Below, in pieces: positions 10,531-21,042 of a stretch of DNA of 64,000 nt (the first letter of the stretch is position 1; the number at the start of each line of letters is the position of its first letter). The DNA is from Rhynchopus sp. YZ270_cl-10. Taxonomy: Eukaryota > Euglenozoa > Diplonemea > Diplonemida > Diplonemidae. The notes beneath the pieces were generated by a model. That model searched no databases. It was given only the letters and a program-made list of their open reading frames with translations, and had not been told where the DNA came from. Location: assembly GCA_964035575.1 (NCBI GenBank), contig OZ037880.1, positions 62,001 through 126,000 of the forward strand, read 5' to 3'. A program made the translations under genes and the position numbers.

Positions 10531-10856
10531 CTTCTTTGAAGGGTGTGTGGTGCTTGTGTTTGTGCTGTGTTGCAAATACCTGCCGTGGTGTGTGTGTGGA
10601 AAGGGGAACTTTGCGCAAAGCGGTGTTCCTTCGGCTGCCTGCACGTGGTGGAGGGTAAAGAAACAGAGTAGCATGTGGAGTGGGTGAGTGCTGACAACCA
10701 CGCTACGCTGCCTTCTCGCACTAATGCGTACCAGCACAGAACGGACGAAGCCGCAAAACAGGCTGGTTAATAATAATGCTTCGCTATGAAGCAAGAGGAG
10801 GCAGCACAGAGAAGAGTAGGTAGGTGGAGTGGGTGGGGTGGGTGGTGTTCGCTTTT

Positions 10857-10881
10857 GTTTATACGCCTCAGGCGTATAAAC
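10857..10881. repeat. Perfect palindrome at a duplication breakpoint
   Basis: GTTTATACGCC and GGCGTATAAAC are perfect 11-bp inverted arms around TCA. The homology to the sulfatase 5' region begins within two bases of its right edge. Confidence 0.9.
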
Positions 10882-10882
10882 G

Positions 10883-11017
10883 TGTGTGAGCACGGCAACA
10901 GACAGCGGCAAAAGGGAAGCCATCGCGAGTGTTGTCGAACCCCGTCTACTGTGTGGTGTGGGGGATGTTGGTGTGCACAAAACGTCCACATGGCAGAGAG
11001 AGGTTGTGAGGTGAAAA
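10883..11017 (-). pseudogene. Truncated duplicate of the arylsulfatase 5' end
   Basis: Matches 8738..8873 at roughly 90 percent by eye. It keeps the sulfatase start codon, the first part of the signal peptide (MASLLPLSVAVLTH) and about 95 bp of upstream sequence including the acceptor-like CAG. It lacks the whole catalytic domain. Downstream of the leader it runs into the palindrome, so it is a fragment, not a gene. Confidence 0.8.
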
Positions 11018-11153
11018 GAAAGTCGTTTGAAACCGCCATTATCTAGATGAAAGCGTGTGACACGCGGTTAAAAAAAAAGTTGCATTGAAATATGGGATGC
11101 CTCTCATGCTTGGTCAGAAGAAAGGTGGAGAAAAATACAATAAAAATCAAGTA

Positions 11154-11255
11154 CAGTAGGACAAGAAATATTGGCGGCCAAAAAAGTCGCCAATTACAAG
11201 AAAACCCCCCAAAATCCGCCAATATTATTTGGTCGCCAAGTTTCTTGTCCTACTG
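11154..11255. mobile_element. Short inverted-repeat element (mariner-like MITE)
   Basis: Begins CAGTAGGACAAGAAA and ends with its exact reverse complement TTTCTTGTCCTACTG. Nested inner inverted copies of ATTGGCG are also present. It is preceded by TA and followed by CA, compatible with a decayed TA target duplication of a Tc1/mariner-type element. No coding capacity. Confidence 0.65.
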
Positions 11256-11464
11256 CAAACCATAAAAGAGGAACAGGGCTACATAACAACAGGCTGTCAA
11301 AACAAGCAAAAGAACCCCTTGATTCGATTAAGTTGAAAGTAAAGTGCGCATACTTTGAAGTACCAACCTGTGCAGAGCACTTCCCTTAGGGATTATGAAG
11401 CCAGAAGCGCACGGTAAAGAACACATGAGTATCCAACGTTCTACACATGCGCACCAAAACAAAA

Positions 11465-11505
11465 GTGAAGTTGATAGCGCAAACGCCTCTGGGACGCAGG
11501 CAGAG
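11465..11505 (+). repeat. Family D repeat
   Basis: GAAGTTGATAGCGCAAACGC then CTCTGGGACGCAGGC. Close copies are at 24315..24356 and 40037..40078, all on the plus strand. Confidence 0.7.
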
Positions 11506-11607
11506 AGAAAAAAACATTTCAAAATGAGAGAAAATCGGGAAAAAGAAGCAATGATTGAAATTGTGCGAAACAATGAATTGACACGAAACACTGTACTATA
11601 TAAAACA

Positions 11608-12750
11608 TTAACGGGGGGTGTGGGAAAACTTCTTGACGCGAAGCATGTTGCCGTCTGAGAATATGACACCTTGGCCACACTTTGTGAAGAGGACGTGTGT
11701 GATGCCGAAGAGCACTTGCGTCATTTTGCTGCCGCGGCCGACATCGACACATTCGCTGTCGTCATCGACACCTTCCCACATAACAAGCTCGTTGTTTGTC
11801 GAGTACACGACACGTCTGCCGAACATTGCCACAGAACGCACAGGGTAGTCGCATGCGATGGACAGCTGCTGCACCCCTGTACGCAGACACGTCACCTGGC
11901 AGCTGTTCGCAGTACCGGTAATCACCCGCGTCCCGCACTCACTGATCGACAGCGCCCGAACCTGTTGCCTGCCAATGGCACCCCCGTCACCGAGGAATGT
12001 GAACTCCCCCGTTGCCAGGTCCCACACCCTCACGAGAGGGTCCTCTTTCGTACCACAGGTGACGACACACCCAGGCCCTGCGACCATGCAGCCTATCGGA
12101 CCACTTTGTCCAACAAATGCAAGAGTGTTGGAACGGATCCCCACGACGCGTAGTGTGCTGTCGACGTCGTACGCAACGAGCGAGCCACACTCAGATATGA
12201 CAAGCCCAGAAAGAACCCCCTTCTCGATAGGGCAGGGAATGCTCAGCACGCAGACTCCGTCCTCTACTTCGTGTACCTGAATTCCGTCGCGTGTCCGACT
12301 GGCGATGAGGCTGCCGCACATCGACGCTGCCATGGATAGGATTAGATTGTCTCGGGAGATGGTCTTCAAGACACCGATGGTTTCCGTGCAGCATGCGTTG
12401 ATTTTGCCGTTTCTGCGTGCGGCGAAGCAGACCTTCCCTGTGGGGGAGAGGGAGAGGGCGGTGATGACGCCGTTCTCCTCGAGGATGGCCGGCATCTTCA
12501 CATCAGCTGTGACCCGCACCACCTCAATCTCTGCACAGTCGTACGAGGACAGCACTGATGTGTCATCCAGCACCTCCGCACACCCCGCTATACGCACACC
12601 AAGCATCCCCATCACATTACGTCCATGCTCCTGTGCAGACCCAAGCACCTCATCGCACACACGACGCTTCACTTCACCCACCGAATCCGCCTCCTCCACC
12701 TCCAGCACCACACACGCTCCTGTATCATAAAACACTGCAGAAACCTCCAT
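11608..12750 (-). CDS. WD40-repeat beta-propeller protein
   Basis: 380 aa, one exon, start MEVSAVFYDTGACVVLEVEE. The first ~80 residues look like a ubiquitin-like or DIX-like adaptor (VKRRVCDEVL ... IAGCAEVLDDTSVLSSY). Residues about 90-375 hold roughly seven weak WD40-type blades: ALSLSPTGKVCFAARRNGKI, SGLVISECGSLVAYD, VRVWDLATGEF, ALSISECGTRVITG and so on. Only one blade ends in a true WD, so the repeats are diverged. No signal peptide or transmembrane segment. Function unknown; beta-propellers of this kind are binding platforms. A CCCCACAG acceptor-like site lies just upstream of the start. Confidence 0.7.
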   Translation of the reverse strand: MEVSAVFYDTGACVVLEVEEADSVGEVKRRVCDEVLGSAQEHGRNVMGMLGVRIAGCAEVLDDTSVLSSYDCAEIEVVRVTADVKMPAILEENGVITALSLSPTGKVCFAARRNGKINACCTETIGVLKTISRDNLILSMAASMCGSLIASRTRDGIQVHEVEDGVCVLSIPCPIEKGVLSGLVISECGSLVAYDVDSTLRVVGIRSNTLAFVGQSGPIGCMVAGPGCVVTCGTKEDPLVRVWDLATGEFTFLGDGGAIGRQQVRALSISECGTRVITGTANSCQVTCLRTGVQQLSIACDYPVRSVAMFGRRVVYSTNNELVMWEGVDDDSECVDVGRGSKMTQVLFGITHVLFTKCGQGVIFSDGNMLRVKKFSHTPR

Positions 12751-13776
12751 TGCGAGAAAGGGTGTTTTTGTTCTGTGGGGAAGGGTGGTGGTGGTTGAGT
12801 TAGGGGACTGAGGGGGGCAAAGCTGAGAATATTGCTGGGTCTTGGGTCAGGTCCAAGGATCGGAGAGAAAAAGGGTATTTTTTTCTTCGGGGAATAAATG
12901 AAGCGCGAAAAGGGTGTGGAGGTGAGTAGCTATTTTTTTTAAGTTTTTCGGGGAAATGCGTACAAAATAAAAAAAGAACAGGTGACAGGCCCCTCCTCCT
13001 CCTCCAGGCCCTCGTTTTATCCTTCTCCCCTTTTTGTTAAAAGTTTTTTTTTTTTTTTTTGGATATTTTTTTTGTTGGAAAAATGGACGTTCGCTTTTGG
13101 TTTTTTTAAAAAAAATGCAAAAAATTATTATTTGCTCGTCTTTTTGGGAGAAAAAAAGAAGCAAAAGGTTTTCCCCTTTTTTTCAGCGTACACACCCAAT
13201 TGTACACCCGCACTCACCTGCACAACTATATTACTAAAAACAGTGTGAGTAAATGAAAGCTTCGGCCCAGTTGTAACCCCAAGAGTATTGCACTGAAAAG
13301 CCTTCTTTTATATAACGTTGGGTTTGCCCTATGAGTTTATGTGTTTTTCCCCCCCTCATTTTCCTTTTTTTTATTGAAAAGACAAAATACAATTTGGAGG
13401 GGGAAAAAACACTAAAAGAAGGAAAGACATTACCCTTCTTCGGAGACACACAAAACACACATTTTTTTTCCACAGTACAAAACAAGAAAAAAAAAGTTTG
13501 TAAGGTGCACATATTCCTCTCGCAGTGCTTAGTCACCAAACAAAAAAAAAATGGTGGAAAATTGGACGACTATCACGGATTTTTTTTAAGTTTTCTTAGC
13601 GAGCACATAATCAGAAAAGACGAAACTGAAGAAACCCCCAGGTCAAAAAAAAAAAAAAGATCGCAACTTTTTTTCGATGGGAAGAGACGAATATACTGTG
13701 CTTCAATGGCACAGCAAAACAAATAAAAAAACCTTTTTTTTTCGGGTATGACAATAATTTTCCGGGAAAAGTCACT
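12751..13776. other. AT-rich spacer, no gene
   Basis: Dominated by A and T homopolymer runs. No open frame with protein-like composition and no clear repeat family. Confidence 0.6.
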
Positions 13777-13870
13777 TAGTGCCCAAGTTTGTTGTACCCA
13801 TTTAGGATAATACCCAGTGGGTATTATCCTAAATTATTTGGGTATTATCCTAAATTATTTTGGGTATTAT

Positions 13871-13954
13871 GGGTACTGGGTACTGGGTACTGGGTACTGG
13901 GTACTGGGTACTGGGTACTGGGTACTGGGTACTGGGTACTGGGTACTGGGTACC
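13871..13954. repeat. Minisatellite, 7-bp unit GGGTACT
   Basis: About 12 nearly perfect copies in the left arm of the foldback-type element. Confidence 0.95.
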
Positions 13955-15469
13955 CAGAGAAGGCACCTTGACAGCAGCGAAGGCGCAAGACAAGGTATGT
14001 AAATATGTTAACTTTATGGTGAATATTCAACAAAGTAAGGCCGTCGACTCGCATTTCCTCCAAAAAGTCTCCAGAACAATATTTTACACCCTCAGGCCAA
14101 CTTATTTTTTAAAGAAATCACCTTCTTTAAATTCCCCACCACTCACAACTTCACTTTTAAACAGGTATCGCGAGTGCAACATCGAGAACCAACTGTGCAG
14201 AACGAGCGAACATATGGGGTGGAAAGGGGGGTGGGAACACTCTGTCAGTCACTGCTATTGCCATTAACCCAGGGAGCATAGCTAGTGCAAGAAATTCGAC
14301 TTTGGAAACCTTCCGGAAAGTCTGTCCTCTGATTGCGGAGGACGAGGCACAAGAAAATATTGCGTTCCCCCAGAAAACCAGTGCACATTTCACACTCCTT
14401 GTGGGTAGTCTTGTTGCCTTTTTTGTCGAGTAATTTTGGCCCAGGCATGCTCTTGAAGCATGACAATTTAGTGTGTATGGGGCAGGGTGTTGTTTTGTTC
14501 TGAATTCTCTTTGTTATAACATCTAAGTCAATCGCGGGTGGTGGTTTGTGTAGCGTGAGGCACTCTTTTTAGCAAACTTCCTGCGGCTGCTAAAGTGTTA
14601 TTTCTTCGGATTTAACAACGTACAGCGTAACATAGTGGTTTAGCCTGGTCGACACAACCTTTGATAGATACGGGATAACCAACCCCCTTCGACCCCTCGT
14701 GGGTTCACTGAACAAGCCCTCGTGGTAGTTAAACGCGATTGACATTTACATTCCTAGAGATGAAAGAACAAGATAACACTTCTGTACCCGCGCATCAAAA
14801 TTGTGGAAAACTTTGCACCCCAAACACCCTCAACAACGCCCGCCAAAAGGCGCCCCTTGTTGCTGGGAGTTGTTCTCATGTTTGATACCTGCACAGCGGG
14901 CATTCCTCTGAGTCCAACGCATGTTTGGCCTGTCTGCGGCGTTGTACTTCAGGTGCACGAAGACAGGGTCTGGTGGTAAATTTTGCGTAGTGTCGCATTC
15001 CCTCATGTGTGGGTCACTCACACTTGGCGGTCATGTGCCACTGCGTGGGTCTGGGAATTTGGGTACCTGGGTACAGGAAATTTGTTGTGGAAGACATCAA
15101 CCACCATGCATTGAGGAGGGTAAGACAGTGTTCGCAGTTTCTACCTGATAGCATTACAACATTTAACTTCTCCACGGGGGTCTTGGGCCGTTCACTCGGT
15201 TCTACCTTGACTACCGGAAGATATTCTTGAGGCCTTTTTGGTCTCTAGAATATCCGGTCTTCCCGAACGGAGGCACACTTTGTGTGTTACTACGACCTGG
15301 CAATTTCCAGCAGTAGGTTAAGTAATCTTTCTTGTAAATTGTTGGATCATTATCTCCTCAGTGCATGAATGCCCCACGTGACTGGACACTTTTGTGTTTG
15401 TCATGTGGAGCTGTGGTTGCTCTTTCACGACTTTTTTCCTGTTCCTGGGGACCTGTTCCTGGACCTGGA

Positions 15470-15546
15470 CCTGGGTACCTGGGTACCTGGGTACCTGGGT
15501 ACCTGGGTACCTGGGTACCTGGGTACCTGGGTACCTGGGTACTGGG
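15470..15546. repeat. Minisatellite, 8-bp unit CCTGGGTA
   Basis: About 9-10 copies in the right arm of the element. The array then switches to CCCAGTA units, the complement of the left arm's unit. Confidence 0.95.
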
Positions 15547-16228
15547 TACCCAGTACCCAGTACCCAAAAATAATTTAGGATAATACCCAAAATAATTTAG
15601 GATAATACCCAAATAATTTAGGATAATACCCACTGGGTATTATCCTAAATGGGTACTAGAAACTTGGGTACTAGCCTAATTACCCCTAATTTTCCCGTCC
15701 GAGATACAATAGCCACTCGCTGCACAAAAATGTGTTCCCTTTTTTTCCTTTTCTTGGTCATCTTTTTCTGTAGACACCAAAAAAAGTAACCAATTATTTT
15801 TGCGATAAAAAAAAAAGACGAACAAAAAATAGCGCACAAAATGCTATTTTGTTCTCTCCTGAATAAGAAACACGCAACAATTTTTGGATGCCAAAATAGA
15901 GGGAAAAAAAGGGGTGTCGAAGGTCCGAAAAGAGTATCTGTGCAAAACAAACCGGCTACGCTTTCTGGACAAAAAAATCGCCCCCCCGTAAGAAAACATT
16001 GTTACTACGAAAACCTAACAAAACCCACCTTAATTGAATTATCATTTCTTTTCAGGTCGCAACTTTCTGTGTGAAGAAAAGTGCCACGTTTCCCAAAAAA
16101 AGAAAAAAAAAATTACAAAAGTCGGCAAGATGAAGCCTGAACCAAAGCCACTAAAGATCCCAATGTGCTCTATTCCTCTAGAAAGGAATATAGTCACAAA
16201 AAAGGGAAAAAAAACTTGAAAAGATGAA

Positions 16229-16323
16229 ATTTGACTTGAAATACAAAAGCTCTCTCGCGGCAGTGACCAGATGGACCCCCCAACCATGCAGTCCTTCATC
16301 CATTTCGAGGTTGACATCTGATA
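16229..16323 (+). repeat. Family C SINE-like repeat, near full length
   Basis: TTGACTTGAAATACAAAAGC, CTCTCGCGGCAGTG, then a 3' part ending CATCCATTTCGAGG, TTGACATCTGA. Compare 30455 and 62829. Confidence 0.75.
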
Positions 16324-16415
16324 TGATGCAATGTGCACGCAATGCGTACACATACACACCTTCAAAAAAAAAGCAGTGTTTAATGTGACGCAGATATGCA
16401 CACACTGCAAAAAAA

Positions 16416-16559
16416 AGTGTCACGTGTCGTTCCCTCACCCCCCTTCTTGTAGTTGTTTGGTGCGTTGACGCTTCCACACTATCTTCACCGTGTTGGGTGG
16501 TGTTGCGGAGCAAGGTTGGGGTGAACGACGTTTGACACTTTCCGCTCACAAAGTAGTGT
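16416..16559. repeat. Family F dispersed repeat (about 140 bp)
   Basis: Runs from GTGTCACGTGTCGTTCCCTC to CTTTCCGCTCACAAAGTAGTG. The same sequence recurs at 60010..60148 in this orientation and inverted at 34174..34318. Ends are imperfect inverted repeats (CACTTTGT-like), so a MITE is possible. Confidence 0.75.
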
Positions 16560-16716
16560 GAAGCGTAAAAAAGAACAAGGTTGTAAGCTGACCCAAAGCC
16601 TCTCGTGCATACTGGGAGTCGGCCTTTTAAGAAAAACAAAAAAAAACACTGTGTACAATGAACCCCCCCCAGATTTCTGAAAGAACACGTGGATTTAAGA
16701 GAGAGAAAATAGAGTA

Positions 16717-16789
16717 GTGTATTCGTACAAAAGTATCGACCGTAAAAAAGGTCGAACATTAGTACGGTCAATAATTTGTACGAATACGG
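16717..16789. mobile_element. CCGTA-type MITE, short copy
   Basis: GTGTATTCGTAC at the left and GTACGAATACGG at the right form an inverted repeat. TA flanks both sides. Homologous to 28404..28509. Confidence 0.65.
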
Positions 16790-17098
16790 TATCCTCAGAT
16801 GAAAACCCTCTCGAGCAATAGTCATCAATCAAAAAAAAAAATATTTAGAAACACAAAAAAACCCCCAAAAAAAATTATTTTCATGTACTTATCAAATCAA
16901 GCGAAAGAGAAAAGTACAAATGTTCCACCTCCCAAACAAAACAAAAAAAACGGAAGACAATTAAAAATGGTTACAAAAAAAAGGCTCGCAAAGGTATAAG
17001 GGGCGGTGGGTATAGGTGGGAGGGAGGAAAGGAGAAAAGGAACACACAACTTGTCTGTGTATTTTTTGTTTTTTTTTTTATTTTATTTTGTTTTTTTT

Positions 17099-17779
17099 CA
17101 GGCCTTTTGCTAACCATCATGCCATCATGCCACGTTTTTGGGCGTTTTTTATTTTTTTTTTTCCATCATGCCACCATCATGCCACGGGGGGTGGTGGGGC
17201 AAGGCTTTCGCTATCCATCACCTGGGGATTTCCCCCCAGATGGCATGATGGCATGATGGCATGATGGCATGATGGCATGATGGCACCTTAAAATTTTTCT
17301 GCTCGCTGCGCTCGCGGAGGTATACCTCAAAAAAATTTCCGCTCGCTTCGCTCGCGCTGTACGCCATTTTCTTCCTGCCTACGGTGCCATTTTACAATGT
17401 CTAGGGGGATTCCCTTGCATTTTACAGCCAAAAATGAAACTTGACCCAAGCTGCAAAAGTTTGACCATTTTTAGTTCAAAGTGACCCAACCGTTGCAACA
17501 GCCCCTGCTTCTGGAAGACGTATTGATTTTGTACGGTTAGTGTACGTAAGGCGCAAGACCAGCGCCGTTAATAAAGGATTAGATTCCGTTTTTTTGTTCT
17601 CTCGCAAAGCTGACCCTTCGCCTCTCCACCCTGTGGCTGGCAGGGAGGCGCGCGCGAAGCGCGCGACGACCGCTTTCACCAGGTGGGAAAGCTCGGAATG
17701 TACTTTTTTTCCAGGAAATTATTTTTTTTTGACCATCATGCCATTCAGGGGGAAAATCCCAAAGTTAGCAAAAGGCCTG
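17099..17779. mobile_element. Foldback-type element with (TGGCATGA)n, flanked by a 9-bp direct repeat
   Basis: A perfect 16-bp terminal inverted repeat: CAGGCCTTTTGCTAAC at 17099..17114 and its complement at 17764..17779. Immediate flanks are identical, GTTTTTTTT on both sides, consistent with a 9-bp target duplication, though low in complexity. Inside are CATCATGCC units in one orientation, an inner degenerate end copy near 17200, and about six TGGCATGA units at 17240..17285 in the other. The centre has palindromic GCTCGCTGCGCTCGCGG-like runs and a segment (about 17395..17460) related in inverted orientation to 28973..29040. No transposase seen; non-autonomous, hAT- or Mutator-like. Confidence 0.7.
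17240..17285. repeat. Tandem 8-bp unit TGGCATGA
   Basis: About six copies; complementary CATCATGC units lie upstream at about 17115..17135 and 17165..17182, so the two arrays can pair. Confidence 0.9.
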
Positions 17780-18453
17780 GTTTTTTTTGTTTGTTTTGTG
17801 TCGACAATCGCCTACTCAACTCAGGTAGGATCTGTACGTCATTGCCTCCCAAAGGCTTTTTGTACTGAAATGATATGGACTCAAAAAAAATTGTAAATTT
17901 CCCCCCTGTTCGCAACAAAAAAAAAACTGTTCAAACCATAAAAGAATGTGGCATCAAGAAAAAAAAAACACGTTGTCAGCAGTTGACATTGTTTCATTTC
18001 CAAAATAAAAATAAAAAGAGAGAGAAAGAAATTAGATTCATATACTTTCAGTTCACAGAATTGAAAGCATTTGAAAGAAAATAAAAAAAAGTTATAAGAT
18101 GATCCTAAGCCTCCTGTGCTTAGTCACCTTGAACCCCCCCTCCTCCCCACGATGCTCTTTCGCTCTTTTACTGCGTCTTTCTTTTTGCTCTTTTTTTTTG
18201 CAAGGGAGTCTTCACTGTACCTCTTTTTTTGAAATTTTGATTTTTTTTAAACCCCACCCCGAAGATCCTTTTTAAATTTTCGATTTCAAAAAATTTCACA
18301 AAACTGGAATAAAAATATCTCTGCGAAAAATATCTCCCTTCCGTTTTTTTTTTAAAAACTGCCGTATGCCTGGTATAACCTAATACCATCACTCCTTCCT
18401 CAGAATCCTACTATTTTATTTTCCTTCTTTTTTTTGCCCTTTTTTTTCCACTT
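17780..18453. other. AT-rich spacer, no gene
   Basis: A-rich spacer with one family A hairpin repeat at 18091..18130. No exon recognised. Confidence 0.6.
18091..18130 (+). repeat. Family A hairpin repeat
   Basis: TTATAAGATGATCCTAAGCC, then TCCTGTGCTTAGTCACC; stem CTAAGC/GCTTAG. Confidence 0.8.
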
Positions 18454-20534
18454 TTAGACGTATTTGTCTTCGTGTGCGTAGCGGGCGTCGATGTCGTCCA
18501 TAGCGAGTCTTTGTAGGTGCTCTGCGTGGGCTGCGTCGACAGCGTAGTCTTGTTCGCGTGCGCTTCTGCTGCTGCGGAGGCGTCTTTTGGGGAGGGACAG
18601 GACGTTGAAGTGCACACTGCGGTTGCAGCGTCCGTAGCCGTACGCAGACCCACACTGGCTGCGGCGGGACGGCGATGCGGACTGCGAGTGTGAGTGCTGC
18701 GGGGGCGCGATGTAGCCACCCGGCTTCCTGTTCGCCCTCGCCTTCGCTGCGGCAGGCCCGTTCATGTGCGAGTGTGGCGAGTGTGCCGGGCGGCCGTACG
18801 ACCTGCCCTCAGACATAGATCCATGTCTGCGCTCTCTTGCCTGCATGGACTCGGATCTGTTGATCTGTGGAGGGGGTAGTGTAGGAGCAAGGTAAAGGGG
18901 GGTGAGGAGCATACAGGGGATCGGGAGGAGCTCGGTGCACGTGGCTCGCGTGCGCCCTTGAGGTTCTCTGCGTGGGTGGCGACCTTCTCGTACCACGTCT
19001 CGAAGGGGACGAAGCCGCCGCCGACACGCACCATGGGGTTGCCGCTGACGAGCTTGATGTGGAAGAGCTTCTTCTGTGGGAGGAGGAGGTACTGGCCGCG
19101 CTTCACGCGCACAAGGCCGACGAGCCCTTGGGGGTCGAGCTCCGCTGCCTTGCCGAGGATCTCCTGCTCCACAGCCAAATCGATGTCGTCGCCAGGCGCG
19201 TGTCTGTACTCCTGGCCACGTGTAGCCTTGTGCTTGGCCTCGCCAGCAGCAATGACAACGTTCTCAGGCTCGTCGCCCTCAACGAACGACTGCAGTGGCG
19301 CCTCACGCGGCTTCGACAGTTTGTCCATCTTGTTTGAAAGCGCCGGCTTCGCCAGCGCTATTTCGCGCTCCTTTTCTCTCCTCTCGTTCGCACGGGCCTC
19401 GGCACTCTCCTTCCGCGCCTGCGCCTCCTTCTCGCGCTTGGCCGCAGCCTCCGCCATCGACTTTGCCTTCGCCTCTCTCGCCTCCTTCTCCTTCGCGTCC
19501 CGTTCTGCCTTCTGCTTCTCTGCCAGATCACGCTTCGCCTGTGCGGAGGCTCGTTGTTCCTCCTTCTCAGCCTCAATCTTGCGTGCGCGCTCCTCTTCGC
19601 GCTGTTTCTTTGCCTGTTCAGCCTCACGCTTCTGCTCAAGTCTTTCCAAGTCGAGGCGGTCGCGCTCGGCACGCACTTTGTCGGCACGGTCCTTCTCCAT
19701 GCGGCGTGAGCTCGCCTCGAGGGCCTCCTTCTCCTCTTTCTCCTTGCGGAAGCGGTCCTCCTTCTCGCGTCTGTCCTGGTCGCGCTTGTCCATAGCCTCA
19801 CGCTCCTTCTCCAGCTCGCGCTCGCGGCGCTCCTTGACCTCACGTTCGCGCTCGCGTTCGCGTTCGCGCTTCTCCTCCTCGTCACGGTGGCGCTCTGCTT
19901 CGGCAAGACGTGCACGCTCACGCTTATCCTTTTCCTCACGCTCCTTCTTCGCGAGAGCCTCTCTTGCTTCTCTGTCGGCGGCCGCACGCTTTGCTGCTGC
20001 TTCTGCAGCGGCTTCGGTGGCGTCACGCAGGGACGTCGACAGCGAGTGGTCTGTCTTGGGGGTGACTGGGGTCTGGCTTGCTGCACGCGGTGTACCACCA
20101 CTGGCGGCACGTGCCCTGCGTCTGTCTCCGGGCAGCTCTGTGCCGTGAGTCTCGTGTGCCCATGTGGCAAGGGAGGCCAGGCAGAGCTTGACCTTGGCAT
20201 GGTTCTTCGTGGTGGTGTTCTCCTGCTCAAGCAGGTCGGTGATGTCGAAGACGATGCTCTCGTCGAGGTGCAGGTTGAGCCACTTCACGAAGACAAGCAC
20301 GTTGTCACGTTTCATCCAGAAGATCTTTGCCATCTTGCTGTACTTCAGCTTGAGGCCAGGCTCAATGCCCATACCCAGCTTGCACAGCGCAATGCCGTCG
20401 TCACACTCGTTCATCCACTCGACGGGGTCCTTGAACTTCACGTCTGCAAGGACCTCAACCCATTCCCGCAGGTCGTTGTTCTCCTGCACCTCATCTGCGG
20501 TCACATCGACCTGCTGCAGTTGCACATCCTCCAT
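18454..20534 (-). CDS. Calponin-homology / coiled-coil / GAS2-domain cytoskeletal protein
   Basis: 676 aa from exons 18915..20534 and 18454..18864. The 50-nt intron (GTATGC..CAG, phase 0) is very short. Residues about 20-130 form a calponin-homology domain (LREWVEVLADVKF, DGIALCKLGMGIEPGLK, NVLVFVKWLNLHLDE), which binds actin or microtubules. Residues about 170-420 are an almost uninterrupted charged helix of E, R, K and A, a long coiled coil or single alpha-helix. Residues about 480-535 (VKRGQYLLLPQKKLFHIKL, MVRVGGGFVPFETW) match the GAS2/GAR microtubule-binding domain with its MVRVGGG core. The C-terminal 137 residues are Ser/Arg/His-rich and disordered. It probably links microtubules and membrane or actin, as GAS2-like and spectraplakin proteins do. 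Confidence 0.8.
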
Positions 20535-21042
20535 GACGATGAGAAGGGGGTTTTCTGTGGCAAGGTTCGTGAAGGTGGTGGAGGAGGTGCACGTAGTGTA
20601 GGGGGATGAAGAAAAGGGGGAACAGAATGTGGCTTTCTTTTTGAAGAGAACCCCCAGAGTTGATGCGAGCGTTTATATTTTTCGTTTCTTTGAAAACTTT
20701 TTTTTACCATTCCTTTTGGGAACGGTGCAATGCACGGTCCTGGAAGCTCCAAGAAAAGGGAGAGGAAGTTGCCTTCCTAAACGTGCACACAACTGGAAAA
20801 AGGGGGAGGTGTCATCACTCACCTGGATCATCATTGAAATACCATTGCTTACCAATGATACACTCCAATACTGCCCCCGCGTTTCTGTTTCTTTGGAAAG
20901 GATCGAAGAGAGATGTAAAAAACCCTCGTATGCCAAAAGGGAAAAAAGCTAGCACAGCGTTGCTATATGCTTTGCAGCGGGGACACCGCCAGTTGATGTA
21001 CCTCAAAATCAGCTAGAATACGCACAGACGGCACGTTTTCAG
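20535..21042. other. Intergenic, no gene seen
   Basis: About 500 bp between the CH-GAS2 start and the Mpv17-family stop. Mixed composition; no exon, RNA or repeat recognised. Confidence 0.55.

Larger units (their letters stand above)
10531..11607. other. Spacer with sulfatase 5' duplication and MITE-like element
   Basis: About 1.08 kb without a full gene. It holds a palindrome (10857..10881), the partial sulfatase copy (10883..11017), an inverted-repeat element (11154..11255) and a family D repeat (11465..11505). Confidence 0.65.
13777..15673. mobile_element. Composite foldback-type element with minisatellite arms
   Basis: About 1.9 kb bounded by inverted ends TAGTRCCCAAGTTT. Each arm then has a perfect 16-bp palindrome (TTTAGGATAATACCCA, one central base, and its complement), two or three TTATCCTAAATTATTT units, and a tandem array: about 12 copies of GGGTACT at 13871..13954 and about 9-10 copies of CCTGGGTA at 15470..15546. 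The interior (about 13.96-15.46 kb) is more GC-rich. On the minus strand it holds short Cys-containing frames (near 14245..14466 and 14830..15021) that could be transposase remnants, but I cannot assign a family. No target-site duplication found. Confidence 0.65.
15674..17098. other. Repeat-bearing AT-rich spacer, no gene
   Basis: Contains a family C copy (16229..16323), a family F element (16416..16559) and a small CCGTA-type MITE (16717..16789) between A/T runs. Confidence 0.6.

Noticed and set aside
9604-10989. Upstream start at 10989 for the type I membrane protein
   Set aside because: The extra 153 residues come from the duplicated sulfatase leader and GC-poor spacer. The start at 10530 gives a clean signal peptide. 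It remains possible that some transcripts use the upstream leader.
13871-13954. Internal telomere repeat
   Set aside because: GGGTACT is not the TTAGGG-type unit expected in Euglenozoa, and it sits inside a bounded inverted-repeat element.
14245-15021. PiggyBac-type transposase tail in the foldback interior
   Set aside because: A few Cys/His positions are suggestive (KECEMC, NARCAGI), but there is no TTAA target and no catalytic region; too weak to name a family.
18958-20148. 396-codon plus-strand frame opposite the CH-GAS2 gene
   Set aside because: Antisense of the Glu/Arg/Lys coiled coil; GC-rich third positions keep it open and it yields a Ser/Arg/Phe low-complexity string.
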